In this document: piece by piece, positions 46,464 to 53,196 of the stretch
How the letters are laid out: each line of letters opens with the position of its first letter
Numbering within the stretch: position 1 is the stretch's first letter
DNA from: Minwuiaceae bacterium
Lineage (GTDB): Bacteria; Pseudomonadota; Alphaproteobacteria; Minwuiales; Minwuiaceae
Direction: 5' to 3'
Assembly (NCBI GenBank): GCA_028278525.1
Contig: JANQEE010000011.1
Coordinates: forward strand, 248,001-312,000
Length of the DNA: 64,000 nucleotides
Translations under genes and position numbers: made by a program
Notes under the pieces: generated by a model
Seen by the model: only the letters and a program-made list of their open reading frames with translations
Databases searched by the model: none
Told to the model about the DNA's origin: nothing

Positions 46464-46824
46464 TGTTCGACAACGCGCGTTGCCATTCGGCGAGCGCTGC
46501 GCCCTCCATTAACCTTAGTTCGCTGAACAAACGGGGGGACTGGTCTACCGCCATCATTGAAAGGGTCGGTGGCAGAGCGGCGTAGTCCAAACCAGTTGGC
46601 AGCCCCGTATGGCCGGCGTGGCGCCACTGAGTCTGCATGGCCAGGAAGACCATGAGAGCCGTCCAGTTCTCCGGCCAGACTTCGCATGTGCTGGCGGCTT
46701 TCGCACCCGACCATTTGGCAATCAACTCCGCGGAGGCGCCATAACGCTCCAACTCTTTGGCGACGCTGTTTTCTCTTCGGCGGCCCGTAGCGCGTCTGGC
46801 AAAGAAACGGGCAGCCTCGCTCAG
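46405..46824 (-). CDS. Tail chaperone extension (GT-type), read by -1 frameshift, DUF1799-like
   Basis: This frame has no ATG start with a ribosome site. It opens at 46824 exactly where a -1 slip on A AAA AAC at 46830-46824 would land. It gives 139 residues: LSEAARFFARRATGRRREN..., then TCEVWPENWTALMVFLAMQTQWRHAGHTGLPTGLDYAALPPTL, the signature I know as phage DUF1799. The fusion with the preceding 113-residue protein would be about 252 residues, as for lambda gpGT. It overlaps the start of the tape measure gene. Confidence 0.72.
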   Translation of the reverse strand: MSEAARFFARRATGRRRENSVAKELERYGASAELIAKWSGAKAASTCEVWPENWTALMVFLAMQTQWRHAGHTGLPTGLDYAALPPTLSMMAVDQSPRLFSELRLMEGAALAEWQRALSNNDRYHSRNRSEGRRFRPSR

Positions 46825-46830
46825 TTTTTT
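46779..46830 (-). promoter_or_regulatory. Programmed -1 ribosomal frameshift signal
   Basis: On the minus strand the slippery heptamer A AAA AAC (46830-46824) is in the zero frame of the chaperone gene and is followed at once by its stop TGA. A 7-base spacer (46823-46817) leads to a stem: 46816-46807 pairs with 46788-46779 (GGCTGCCCGT with ACGGGCCGCC), 9 of 10 bases, with an 18-base loop. Site, spacing and stem are the textbook geometry. Confidence 0.75.
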
Positions 46831-47162
46831 TCACGCCACTTCTCACCCAAAATCGATTCGTAGTAGGCCAACGCAATGGCGATCCGTACGTATGGGATAC
46901 TAAGCATCGCATCGCGGTTCGTTTCGTTGAACTCGAGAGGGCCGCCGGCCTCGGCCGTAACCTCGCCTCCCCAGCCGACGAAAACCTTGCGAAGCAGCTC
47001 CATGGTGACGGCGGCGGCGCCTCGTCCGACGATCGCTTCCGCTTCCTCTTGGGCCAGCACTTTGAATTTGCCGTTGAACCGTTGGATTTGATGTTTGCCT
47101 TCGGCCGGCACCTTCACATCGACCGGCCATTCGTAGGTATAGTCCTGCTTGAGAACGAACAT
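46821..47162 (-). CDS. Phage tail assembly chaperone (G-type)
   Basis: 113 residues, one per frame before the slippery site: MFVLKQDYTYEWPVDVKVPAEGKHQIQRFNGKFKVLAQEEAEAIV..., ending EKWREKN. The early beta-strand motif resembles siphophage tail assembly chaperones, which coat the tape measure during tail growth. It lies between the tail tube and the tape measure, as gpG does. Two products are expected: the short form and the frameshift fusion (46405-46824). Confidence 0.78.
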   Translation of the reverse strand: MFVLKQDYTYEWPVDVKVPAEGKHQIQRFNGKFKVLAQEEAEAIVGRGAAAVTMELLRKVFVGWGGEVTAEAGGPLEFNETNRDAMLSIPYVRIAIALAYYESILGEKWREKN

Positions 47163-47171
47163 CCCACGCCT

Positions 47172-48137
47172 CTATTTGACCGTGATTTTGATTTCGTCGT
47201 TGCCGGTGACAGGAGTCGGATTGAGATCGATCTCCAGATGCGTGATGCCTTGGATATCGACGTAGCGGGGGTTGATTAGCTGGACTGCAGGCATGTTCAC
47301 CTCGACGATATCGCCAGTCACCGTGCCGTGGACCAGCTGCAGAGCGGACAACGGTGCCCCGCTCTCTGCCTGTTGCTTAGCCAGTGAGAAGAAGTCCTTC
47401 TGCGCCAGCGATGGCGCCTCAATCACCATCGTCGCCACGGGCTCGCGGCGGCCGATGTGGATTTCCTCGGCGTTGAGCCGCTGCTGAAAGAAAACTGCCT
47501 GCTGCATGTTCACATTCAACGACTGCAGGCTTGCGGAGAATCCGTCCACCGTAAAGGTCGGCGTGTTGACCATCTCTACTGTCTGCGGTTCGCGAAAGCC
47601 GGAAAAACTAACAGTCGGCATAGCGACTTCGGTCGGATCCACGTGGAGCCCGAGGCAGCTCAGTCGATAAACAGGGACTTCCCCAACGACATAGACCAGT
47701 TCAAGGTTGCCCCGCACCCCGAGCATTCGATGCTCGACCCCATCCATGTTGAAATACACGGTGGCGGACTCATAACCACTCGATATCGGGTCGTACTCGA
47801 CTCTCTCGTCCCCGGGAGTGGGTACGATCGTCTCGGCCAAGCCCACGGCTCGTAGAGCCGGCCCGTACTGCGGCGGCGTGGACGGAGGCGTGATCCCGGT
47901 GCCGGCGATTTCGATGTCAAAAGTGAGCCCGACATGACGGCCGGACGTTGGCCGCCTCGGATTGCCAAAGAACGGTCGAATCAGCCGCCTATCCAGCACC
48001 GTTTGTGGGTTTGGATCGAATGTCCCGTTGAGAGCTAGAATTCCGTTTGCTCCGCCTGTCGGCGCCGCGTCCTGGCCGTAGGTTGTTTCTTCTTTAAGAA
48101 GAATGGTCTTGAGATCAAAAAACTGGGGACTCGCCAT
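47172..48137 (-). CDS. Major tail tube protein
   Basis: 321 residues: MASPQFFDLKTILLKEETTYGQDAAPTGGANGILALNGTFDPNPQTV..., a pattern typical of siphophage tail tube proteins, with a conserved start (KEETTYG) and beta-rich body. It should form the tail tube through stacked rings. Upstream and downstream genes are close and co-directional. The length is somewhat larger than lambda gpV, consistent with an extra C-terminal domain. Confidence 0.78.
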   Translation of the reverse strand: MASPQFFDLKTILLKEETTYGQDAAPTGGANGILALNGTFDPNPQTVLDRRLIRPFFGNPRRPTSGRHVGLTFDIEIAGTGITPPSTPPQYGPALRAVGLAETIVPTPGDERVEYDPISSGYESATVYFNMDGVEHRMLGVRGNLELVYVVGEVPVYRLSCLGLHVDPTEVAMPTVSFSGFREPQTVEMVNTPTFTVDGFSASLQSLNVNMQQAVFFQQRLNAEEIHIGRREPVATMVIEAPSLAQKDFFSLAKQQAESGAPLSALQLVHGTVTGDIVEVNMPAVQLINPRYVDIQGITHLEIDLNPTPVTGNDEIKITVK

Positions 48138-48139
48138 AG

Positions 48140-48394
48140 TTAGCTCTCCGTTGCCTGTTCAGGTGCGTTTGCGACTTGCATTCGTTTGCTGTCGCCGGGG
48201 GACTCGACCGGCCTTGATGGCTGTCGAACCGGTTTTCCTAGCGGCTCCAAAATCTTCTCGGCCGCTTCCTGGATAAGAGTGTTGCCCAGCGCGGCTGATC
48301 GCCTGTTCGGCCAGTTCAAGGTCGCCTCGGTCGACAAGCACATTCGCTCCACGACGCCCCGTCCTAACGAAAGTGTTGGGTGGAAAGTCGGCAT
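48140..48394 (-). CDS. Small protein of unknown function between terminator and tube
   Basis: About 84 residues from ATG 48394 (an in-frame TTG lies at 48409). The stop is 2 bases before the tail tube start and the frame overlaps the end of the upstream gene. It has a charged helix (LGNTLIQEAAEKILEPLGKPV) and a Pro/Ser-rich tail. An overlapping alternative frame (48159-48491) exists, so the call is weak. Confidence 0.35.
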   Translation of the reverse strand: MPTFHPTLSLGRGVVERMCLSTEATLNWPNRRSAALGNTLIQEAAEKILEPLGKPVRQPSRPVESPGDSKRMQVANAPEQATES

Positions 48395-48822
48395 TTGGCG
48401 CTGTGGCAAGGCACGCCGGCGACCATGACTGGGCCGGCCTCCTCAACTTGCAGTCCTGCTTGGTCTTCAACGATTGTGGTTGCGACGGCACCGCCGAGTG
48501 TGATGTCTTCTCGGAAAGCGTCGCGGACGGATTCGATCAGATCATCGAAATCGAGTTCGCTTTTGGCGCAGTCATCCAGGCTTCGATACGCTCGGACCAT
48601 CCACCGATGAATGATCGTCCGACGACCGGCGCTCTGCCGCCTCTCATCCGTGGCTATGTGTCGGACGTGCCAGCCAAATATCTCACCGTCACTCTCGTAA
48701 GCCTTTCGAACGTCGTTCTCGCCTATGCTGAGTGGGTCGAATTCGTAGATCCTGCCGGCCTCACCTGCCGCGGACGAGATCGTCGCGCAGATCGCAGTAC
48801 GAATGTCTCGAAGCGCGGGCAT
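48364..48822 (-). CDS. Phage tail terminator / completion protein
   Basis: 152 residues: MPALRDIRTAICATISSAAGEAGRIYEFDPLSIGENDVRKAYE..., then a conserved helix-strand core (WMVRAYRSLDDCAKSELDFDDLIESVRDAFREDITLGG...), similar in size and layout to tail terminators (lambda gpU / gp37-like), which end tube growth and join head. ATG 48822 overlaps the stop of the upstream frame by one base. An ATG 15 codons further upstream exists. The head-joining gene expected next to it is not seen. Confidence 0.65.
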   Translation of the reverse strand: MPALRDIRTAICATISSAAGEAGRIYEFDPLSIGENDVRKAYESDGEIFGWHVRHIATDERRQSAGRRTIIHRWMVRAYRSLDDCAKSELDFDDLIESVRDAFREDITLGGAVATTIVEDQAGLQVEEAGPVMVAGVPCHSAKCRLSTQHFR

Positions 48823-49505
48823 CAGTTGATGCGACCCTGGGACAGCCACTCGATGACCCGACCCCATCGTTTGCGGTCGATCTTATCTACGATGCTATGT
48901 TTGATGCGGAGTCTGTACTTAAAAACGGATGCCCGAACCGCGGACCTTTGCAAGACTTGGCAACGCGCACAAAAATCGTTCTTTGTTACTTTTTCCAGTG
49001 AAGTGTGAAAGTGCGAGCGTGCCCAACAAGCGAACGAACCTAGCGTCAAGTGACACGCCTCCTCGTCCAAATAGGTGCGCGTCGCAAATCGAAATGCTTC
49101 GTCCGCCCTGCCGACTTTGGTGTTTGAACAAAGACCGCGCCGATAGGCGTTGCTTGCTTCACTTGGGCTGCTGCCGGTGCCTGAAGTAAAAGTTGTTTCT
49201 TCCGCCGTACTACGCGCTTGGACGTTGGACGACATCGTGTCCTTGGCGATGGAACCTCGACCGGTCTTGACTTCCCCGATCGCACGCGTTGCTGTCTTCG
49301 CGGTCAGAAACGCCACCAATTGGCGCCACTGTTTTTCGAAATGCTCTCGGCAATAGCTGACTGCTGTCTGCTGTTGCGAAAGCCATAGTTCCGGAACGAG
49401 CACCTTATCAATCGCAGCTGCTGCCACGTGGTTGGCGGCAGTGAGGTTTCGCTCCATCGGTCTGGCCGTCGCCTTCGGCATGATCCGCCTCGATTTGTGA
49501 TCCAT
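48822..49505 (-). CDS. Hypothetical protein at the left edge of the tail module
   Basis: A 227-residue frame with a helical N-terminal half (NHVAAAAIDKVLVPELWLSQQQTAVSYCREHFEKQWRQLVAFLTAKTATRAIGE) and a basic, Cys-containing C-terminal half. The first part vaguely resembles a phasin, but I cannot confirm it. It occupies the place where head-tail connector genes would be expected, and does not look like one. It may be a non-phage gene or a fusion of remnants. Confidence 0.42.
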   Translation of the reverse strand: MDHKSRRIMPKATARPMERNLTAANHVAAAAIDKVLVPELWLSQQQTAVSYCREHFEKQWRQLVAFLTAKTATRAIGEVKTGRGSIAKDTMSSNVQARSTAEETTFTSGTGSSPSEASNAYRRGLCSNTKVGRADEAFRFATRTYLDEEACHLTLGSFACWARSHFHTSLEKVTKNDFCARCQVLQRSAVRASVFKYRLRIKHSIVDKIDRKRWGRVIEWLSQGRIN

Positions 49506-50003
49506 CTGCTGCGAACCTAACGTCCGGGTGGATACGGATCACTCCCGGAACAGTTCCGGTCAATTGGCTTGGCGCTGCTCGATGCGCACCTAGCTGGCGA
49601 GCCAGGACAATGAGTGAAACAAAAGCAAACGGGAGCCCGAAAAGGCGCTTTTGGATCTCTTCAGTACGGGTGAAGTACAATAATGGAGAGGCTTTTAGGC
49701 ATCACCTGTCGAGACGTGAGACTGACGTTCTTGACTCGCCTCCCGAACCGCTTTTGGGAATGTTTGGGTCACCGACTGAATATTGTACGGCACAGGCACA
49801 TCAATGGTGTGCCCAACGGCAGTATTGCGTGCCACCATCAATCGGTGGGGCCATCCGAAGACACTCACCTCTGGGTGTTTACGGGATTCCACTATTGAAT
49901 GAAGTTGGAATTCTGGCGCGATTTTGGAAGTGATTGGCTTGGCTTTTTCCAAATCTGCATTCGGCATTAACGTGAAAACTTGCGGCGCCGAACAGTTCCG
50001 GTA
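49506..50003. other. Region with only doubtful open frames
   Basis: Between the 227-residue frame and the Mor-like gene. The best candidates are 49695-49967 on the minus strand (90 residues, ATG start, no ribosome site; MPNADLEKAKPITSKIAPEF...) and 49610-49933 on the plus strand (107 residues). They overlap each other and I cannot choose. The mixture suggests decayed genes. Confidence 0.4.
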
Positions 50004-50378
50004 TCAGCGGATATCGCCTCGTGCGATGGAGAATTCTTGCCGCACCTTGCGGACGTAACGCTGACTCACGCCAAGTTTTCGGGCAACCTCACGCGACGAA
50101 CCGCCAGCTTCGAGTATTTGCAGCTTTTTTGGTTTTAGATGAATTCCCCTTGGAATCTCAAGGCGACATGGGCCGAGCGCATTGCATAGTTTTTGGAGGT
50201 CTTTGTATTCGATTACACGGGCAAAGGGGTGATCTGGACTCGCGTTCTTAGGTATGTGATGGTCTTCGGTGCCTCCGAAGACCTCGACAAGGCGCAGCGC
50301 TTCCTTTGCGCCGATTACCGCAGCAATGCGTCTAACTCCAATAGGCCAGGGCCGAATATTCTCATGCGGTGTGTTCAT
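50004..50378 (-). CDS. Mor/C-like transcription activator
   Basis: 124 residues of the Mor transcription activator family: WPIGVRRIAAVIGAKEALRLVEVFGGTEDHHIPK, then HPFARVIEYKDLQKLCNALGPCRLEIPRGIHLKPKKLQILE, and a helix-turn-helix GGSSREVARKLGVSQRYVRKVRQEF. In Mu-like phages Mor activates the middle promoter and C the late promoters. It is read in the same direction as the tail genes and lies upstream of them, so it could switch them on. Confidence 0.75.
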   Translation of the reverse strand: MNTPHENIRPWPIGVRRIAAVIGAKEALRLVEVFGGTEDHHIPKNASPDHPFARVIEYKDLQKLCNALGPCRLEIPRGIHLKPKKLQILEAGGSSREVARKLGVSQRYVRKVRQEFSIARGDIR

Positions 50379-51229
50379 CTACGCCTCCGTGGCTCGTGAT
50401 CGGATCGGTTTTTCAGCAACATCGCAGGGTGCGAAGTAAATGCATCGCGCCCTCGGTTCGGAATGGCATGGCGGTCAACGTGATCGTTAGGCTGCGTCCC
50501 ATCTCGTCGCCAGCCGTTAGTGGGTGCCGATGATTGGATTTTCTCTCCGCCTGCTTGTTTCGGCGACGGAAACTCCCATGAGCAGACTGCTATTGCCGAA
50601 ATAGCCGTAACTCAAGCGGAGCGAGGTTTTTGACCTCAAAGAGGCGAAGGCGGTCCGGCGTATCACGAGTTCTGCCGCCATTTCCCAAAGGTTCGCGGTG
50701 TTCCTATAGCCTTGCTGTTCATTTGTTATCTTGTGGGTGGTATTCAATTGAGCGGCTATGCTCGCAATTGCTGACAATGGCGCGGCCGACCTTAGTGTTG
50801 TCGCTGTGATGTACCGCGTGAAGCGCTTGGCGGGACGCTGTGCTCTGGCGGACAGTCTATTTCAGACCGGCGCATCTCGACGTGGAAACCGTCTATTCGG
50901 TAGACAAGGACGTCCCAACACAAGCTGTCAGGGTCGATGCGGGCAATGACCGTCTTGCCCATTTGGTCGTGTCCTTTACGAAAGTCGTGGTGAGGCTCGA
51001 CATCCTTCTTCAGCCTCTCGTCCATTGCCCACGTCCGTATCGACCGCCGTCTCAGCATCATTATGCAGCGCTATTTGGTACACTTCGAATAACCGCTGAG
51101 TAACGAATTCAGACCAAAATAGTGCAAATGTGAGTGAATAATGGCAAGTGAATACAATCACGCTGTCTAAATTTATTGTTATAAAACAATAGGTTGTGAT
51201 CGCGTGGTTTTACAAGAATGCGCTTTACA
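50379..51229. other. Intergenic region at the right edge of the island
   Basis: About 850 bases. Short frames at 50517-50777 (minus), 50758-50949 (plus) and 50792-51061 (minus) are open, but none has a convincing start or motif. Bases 51105-51240 are AT-rich. No integrase, tRNA or clear attachment repeat is seen. The last part holds the sahR promoter. Confidence 0.4.
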
Positions 51230-51249
51230 ATATAAAGATATCTTTATAT
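51230..51249. promoter_or_regulatory. SahR-type operator, perfect 20-bp palindrome
   Basis: ATATAAAGAT (51230-51239) and ATCTTTATAT (51240-51249) are perfect inverted halves with no spacer. It stands 46 bases before the ArsR-methyltransferase gene. An ATAAAGATATCTTTAT-like site is what I recall for SahR, the ArsR-family repressor that senses S-adenosylhomocysteine in Proteobacteria. The gene order (regulator, metF, metH) supports this. Confidence 0.7.
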
Positions 51250-51295
51250 CCTTCATCGATAATGTCCTGCTGGCAAAGCCAAGGAATGAATACGG

Positions 51296-52252
51296 ATGGA
51301 TACGCTTCTTACCGGATTGCGCGCGGCGGGCGAGCCGACTCGGTTGCGTTTGCTCGCCTTGTGCGCGCATGGGGAACTGACGGTAACGGAGTTGACGCAG
51401 ATCCTCGGCCAAAGCCAGCCTCGCGTGTCCCGGCATCTGAAACTGCTCTGCGACGGCGGTTTCCTGGATCGTATTCGCGAAGGTTCGTGGGTCTTCTATC
51501 GCCTGTCCGACGACGGTGCCTGCGCGCATCTCGGGCGGACGTTGGTCGATTTGATTCCCGAGGGCGATCCGGTTCAGGCACTCGATCTCAAACGGCTTGA
51601 GACGGTCAAGCGGGCGCGGGCGGAGCGGGCCGCGTCGTATTTCCGGGCCAACGCCGCTCGTTGGAACGAAATTCGCTCGCTCTACGTGTCGGAAACGGAT
51701 GTCGAGAAGGCGTTGCTGGCGATGGTCGGCGACGACCTTGTTGAGGATTATCTGGATATCGGCACCGGCTCCGGCCGTCTGCTTGAACTGCTTGCGCCGA
51801 TGGTGCGCCGCGGTACCGGCATCGACCTGAGCAAGGAAATGCTCTCGGTTGCGCGCGCCAACTTGGAGAGTGCCGCCTTGCGCCATTGCCAGGTGCGGCA
51901 CGGCGACATGTACAATCTGTCGCTGCCGAACGACTCGGCCGATCTGGTTACCCTGCATCAGGTCTTGCACTACGCCGACAATCCGCCGGCGGCGATCGCC
52001 GAAGCCTGCCGGGTTTTGAAACCCGGTGGCCGATTGATCGTTGTCGACTTCGCGCCGCACGAATTGGAGTTCCTACGCGAAGAGCACGCGCATCGCCGGC
52101 TCGGTTTTGCGGACGACGATATCGCCGAATGGTGCCGGCAGGCGGGGCTTGAGCTTGCCGATGTCCGGCATTTGGAAGGCGATCCGCTGACGGTCAGCAT
52201 TTGGCCGGCGCAAAAATCCGCTGCAACGGAAACCGGGGAGTGGCTGCAATGA
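51296..52252 (+). CDS. sahR: ArsR-family regulator fused to a SAM-dependent methyltransferase domain
   Basis: 318 residues. Residues 1-90 are an ArsR winged helix (TRLRLLALCAHGELTVTELTQILGQSQPRVSRHLKLLCDGGFL). Residues about 110-318 are a class I methyltransferase with motif I LDIGTGSGRLLELLAP and later YADNPPAAIAEACRVLKPGGRLIVVDF. SahR-type proteins in Alphaproteobacteria have this fusion and repress methionine-cycle genes, releasing DNA when SAH rises. metF overlaps its stop. The name is inferred from structure, operator and context. Confidence 0.82.
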   Translation: MDTLLTGLRAAGEPTRLRLLALCAHGELTVTELTQILGQSQPRVSRHLKLLCDGGFLDRIREGSWVFYRLSDDGACAHLGRTLVDLIPEGDPVQALDLKRLETVKRARAERAASYFRANAARWNEIRSLYVSETDVEKALLAMVGDDLVEDYLDIGTGSGRLLELLAPMVRRGTGIDLSKEMLSVARANLESAALRHCQVRHGDMYNLSLPNDSADLVTLHQVLHYADNPPAAIAEACRVLKPGGRLIVVDFAPHELEFLREEHAHRRLGFADDDIAEWCRQAGLELADVRHLEGDPLTVSIWPAQKSAATETGEWLQ

Positions 52253-53187
52253 CACGGGATGCTTCGCTAGAGGCTCGGCGCGCTCTGCTGGTGGCGGTCA
52301 AGCCAATCACCGCCCCGAATGTTTCGTTCGAATTCTTTCCGCCGTCGACCCCGAAGATGGAGGAGTCGCTTTGGCGATCGATCCGTCGGCTGGAAGCGCT
52401 TAGTCCGCGATTCGTATCGGTGACCTACGGCGCCGGCGGCACGACACGTGATCGCACCCATGCGGCGGTGACACGGATAAGGCAGGAAACATCTTTGGAA
52501 CCCGCGGCGCATTTGACCTGTGTCGGTGCCAGCCGGGACGAAGTCGACGCCGTCGCACGGCAGTACTGGAATGCCGGCATCCGCCATATTGTCGCATTGC
52601 GTGGCGATCCGCCTGATGACGTGTTGGGCTACCAGCCTCATCCGCAAGGCTATGACCGGGCCGCGAGCCTGGTGGCGGGGCTGAAACGGATCGCCGACTT
52701 CGAAATCAGCGTGGCCGCCTATCCGGAGATCCACCCGGACTCGGCATCGGGTGAAGCTGACCTGGATAACCTCAAACGCAAGCTGGATGCGGGCGCGACA
52801 CGCGCGATTACGCAGTTCTTCTTCGATCACGAATCCTATCTTCGGTTTCTCGACCGGGCAGACGCCGCCGGTATCGACGCGCCGATCGTGCCCGGCATTC
52901 TCCCGATCACCAATTTCGCCCGCGCCACCAGCTTCGCCGAGAAGTGCGGCGCCACGATGCCGCGCTGGATGGCCAACCTGTTCGACGGGTTGGACGAGGA
53001 CGCGGAGACGCGCAGTCTCGTCGCGGCGATGGTCGCGGCCGACCAGTGCCGCCGGCTGATCGAACACGGCGTGCGCGACTTCCACTTCTATACCTTGAAT
53101 CGGGCCGAGCTGACCTACGCGATCTGTCGGGCGCTTGGATTGAAAGAGGCCGAGCCGGCGCCGCCGGCCGTCAAAGCTGCGGGCTGA
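52249..53187 (+). CDS. metF: Methylenetetrahydrofolate reductase
   Basis: 312 residues of the TIM-barrel flavoenzyme family, which makes 5-methyl-THF for methionine synthase. SFEFFPPSTPKMEESLW at the start (with the catalytic Glu), VSVTYGAGGTTRDRT, HIVALRGDPPDD and AAYPEIHPDS are all typical. The open frame reaches back to 52201, but ATG 52249 overlaps the sahR stop (ATGA). metH starts 9 bases after it. Confidence 0.95.
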   Translation: MTRDASLEARRALLVAVKPITAPNVSFEFFPPSTPKMEESLWRSIRRLEALSPRFVSVTYGAGGTTRDRTHAAVTRIRQETSLEPAAHLTCVGASRDEVDAVARQYWNAGIRHIVALRGDPPDDVLGYQPHPQGYDRAASLVAGLKRIADFEISVAAYPEIHPDSASGEADLDNLKRKLDAGATRAITQFFFDHESYLRFLDRADAAGIDAPIVPGILPITNFARATSFAEKCGATMPRWMANLFDGLDEDAETRSLVAAMVAADQCRRLIEHGVRDFHFYTLNRAELTYAICRALGLKEAEPAPPAVKAAG

Positions 53188-53196
53188 CAAAACACA

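Noticed and set aside
46460..46912. 150-codon minus-strand frame over the chaperone region
   Set aside because: Third frame across the chaperone pair; no motif, and the -1 frame explains the region better.
49610..49933. 107-codon plus-strand frame
   Set aside because: It overlaps a minus-strand frame of similar length, has no clear ribosome site and no motif; kept only in the region description.
36588..50378. Gene transfer agent cluster
   Set aside because: Order and sizes do not match RcGTA: no terminase, portal, capsid or gp13-15 set, and the J-like protein is of the siphophage type.
50517..50777. 86-codon minus-strand frame
   Set aside because: The end of the frame reads like a natural protein, but there is no start signal or known family, so I cannot support a gene.
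35661..51229. Attachment sites for the island
   Set aside because: I looked for a direct repeat between the two flanks and a nearby tRNA and saw none. A computed alignment would be needed.
51105..51295. SAM riboswitch before sahR-metF-metH
   Set aside because: The 190 bases show no SAM-I or SAM-II type pairing; the palindrome and the regulator explain control.
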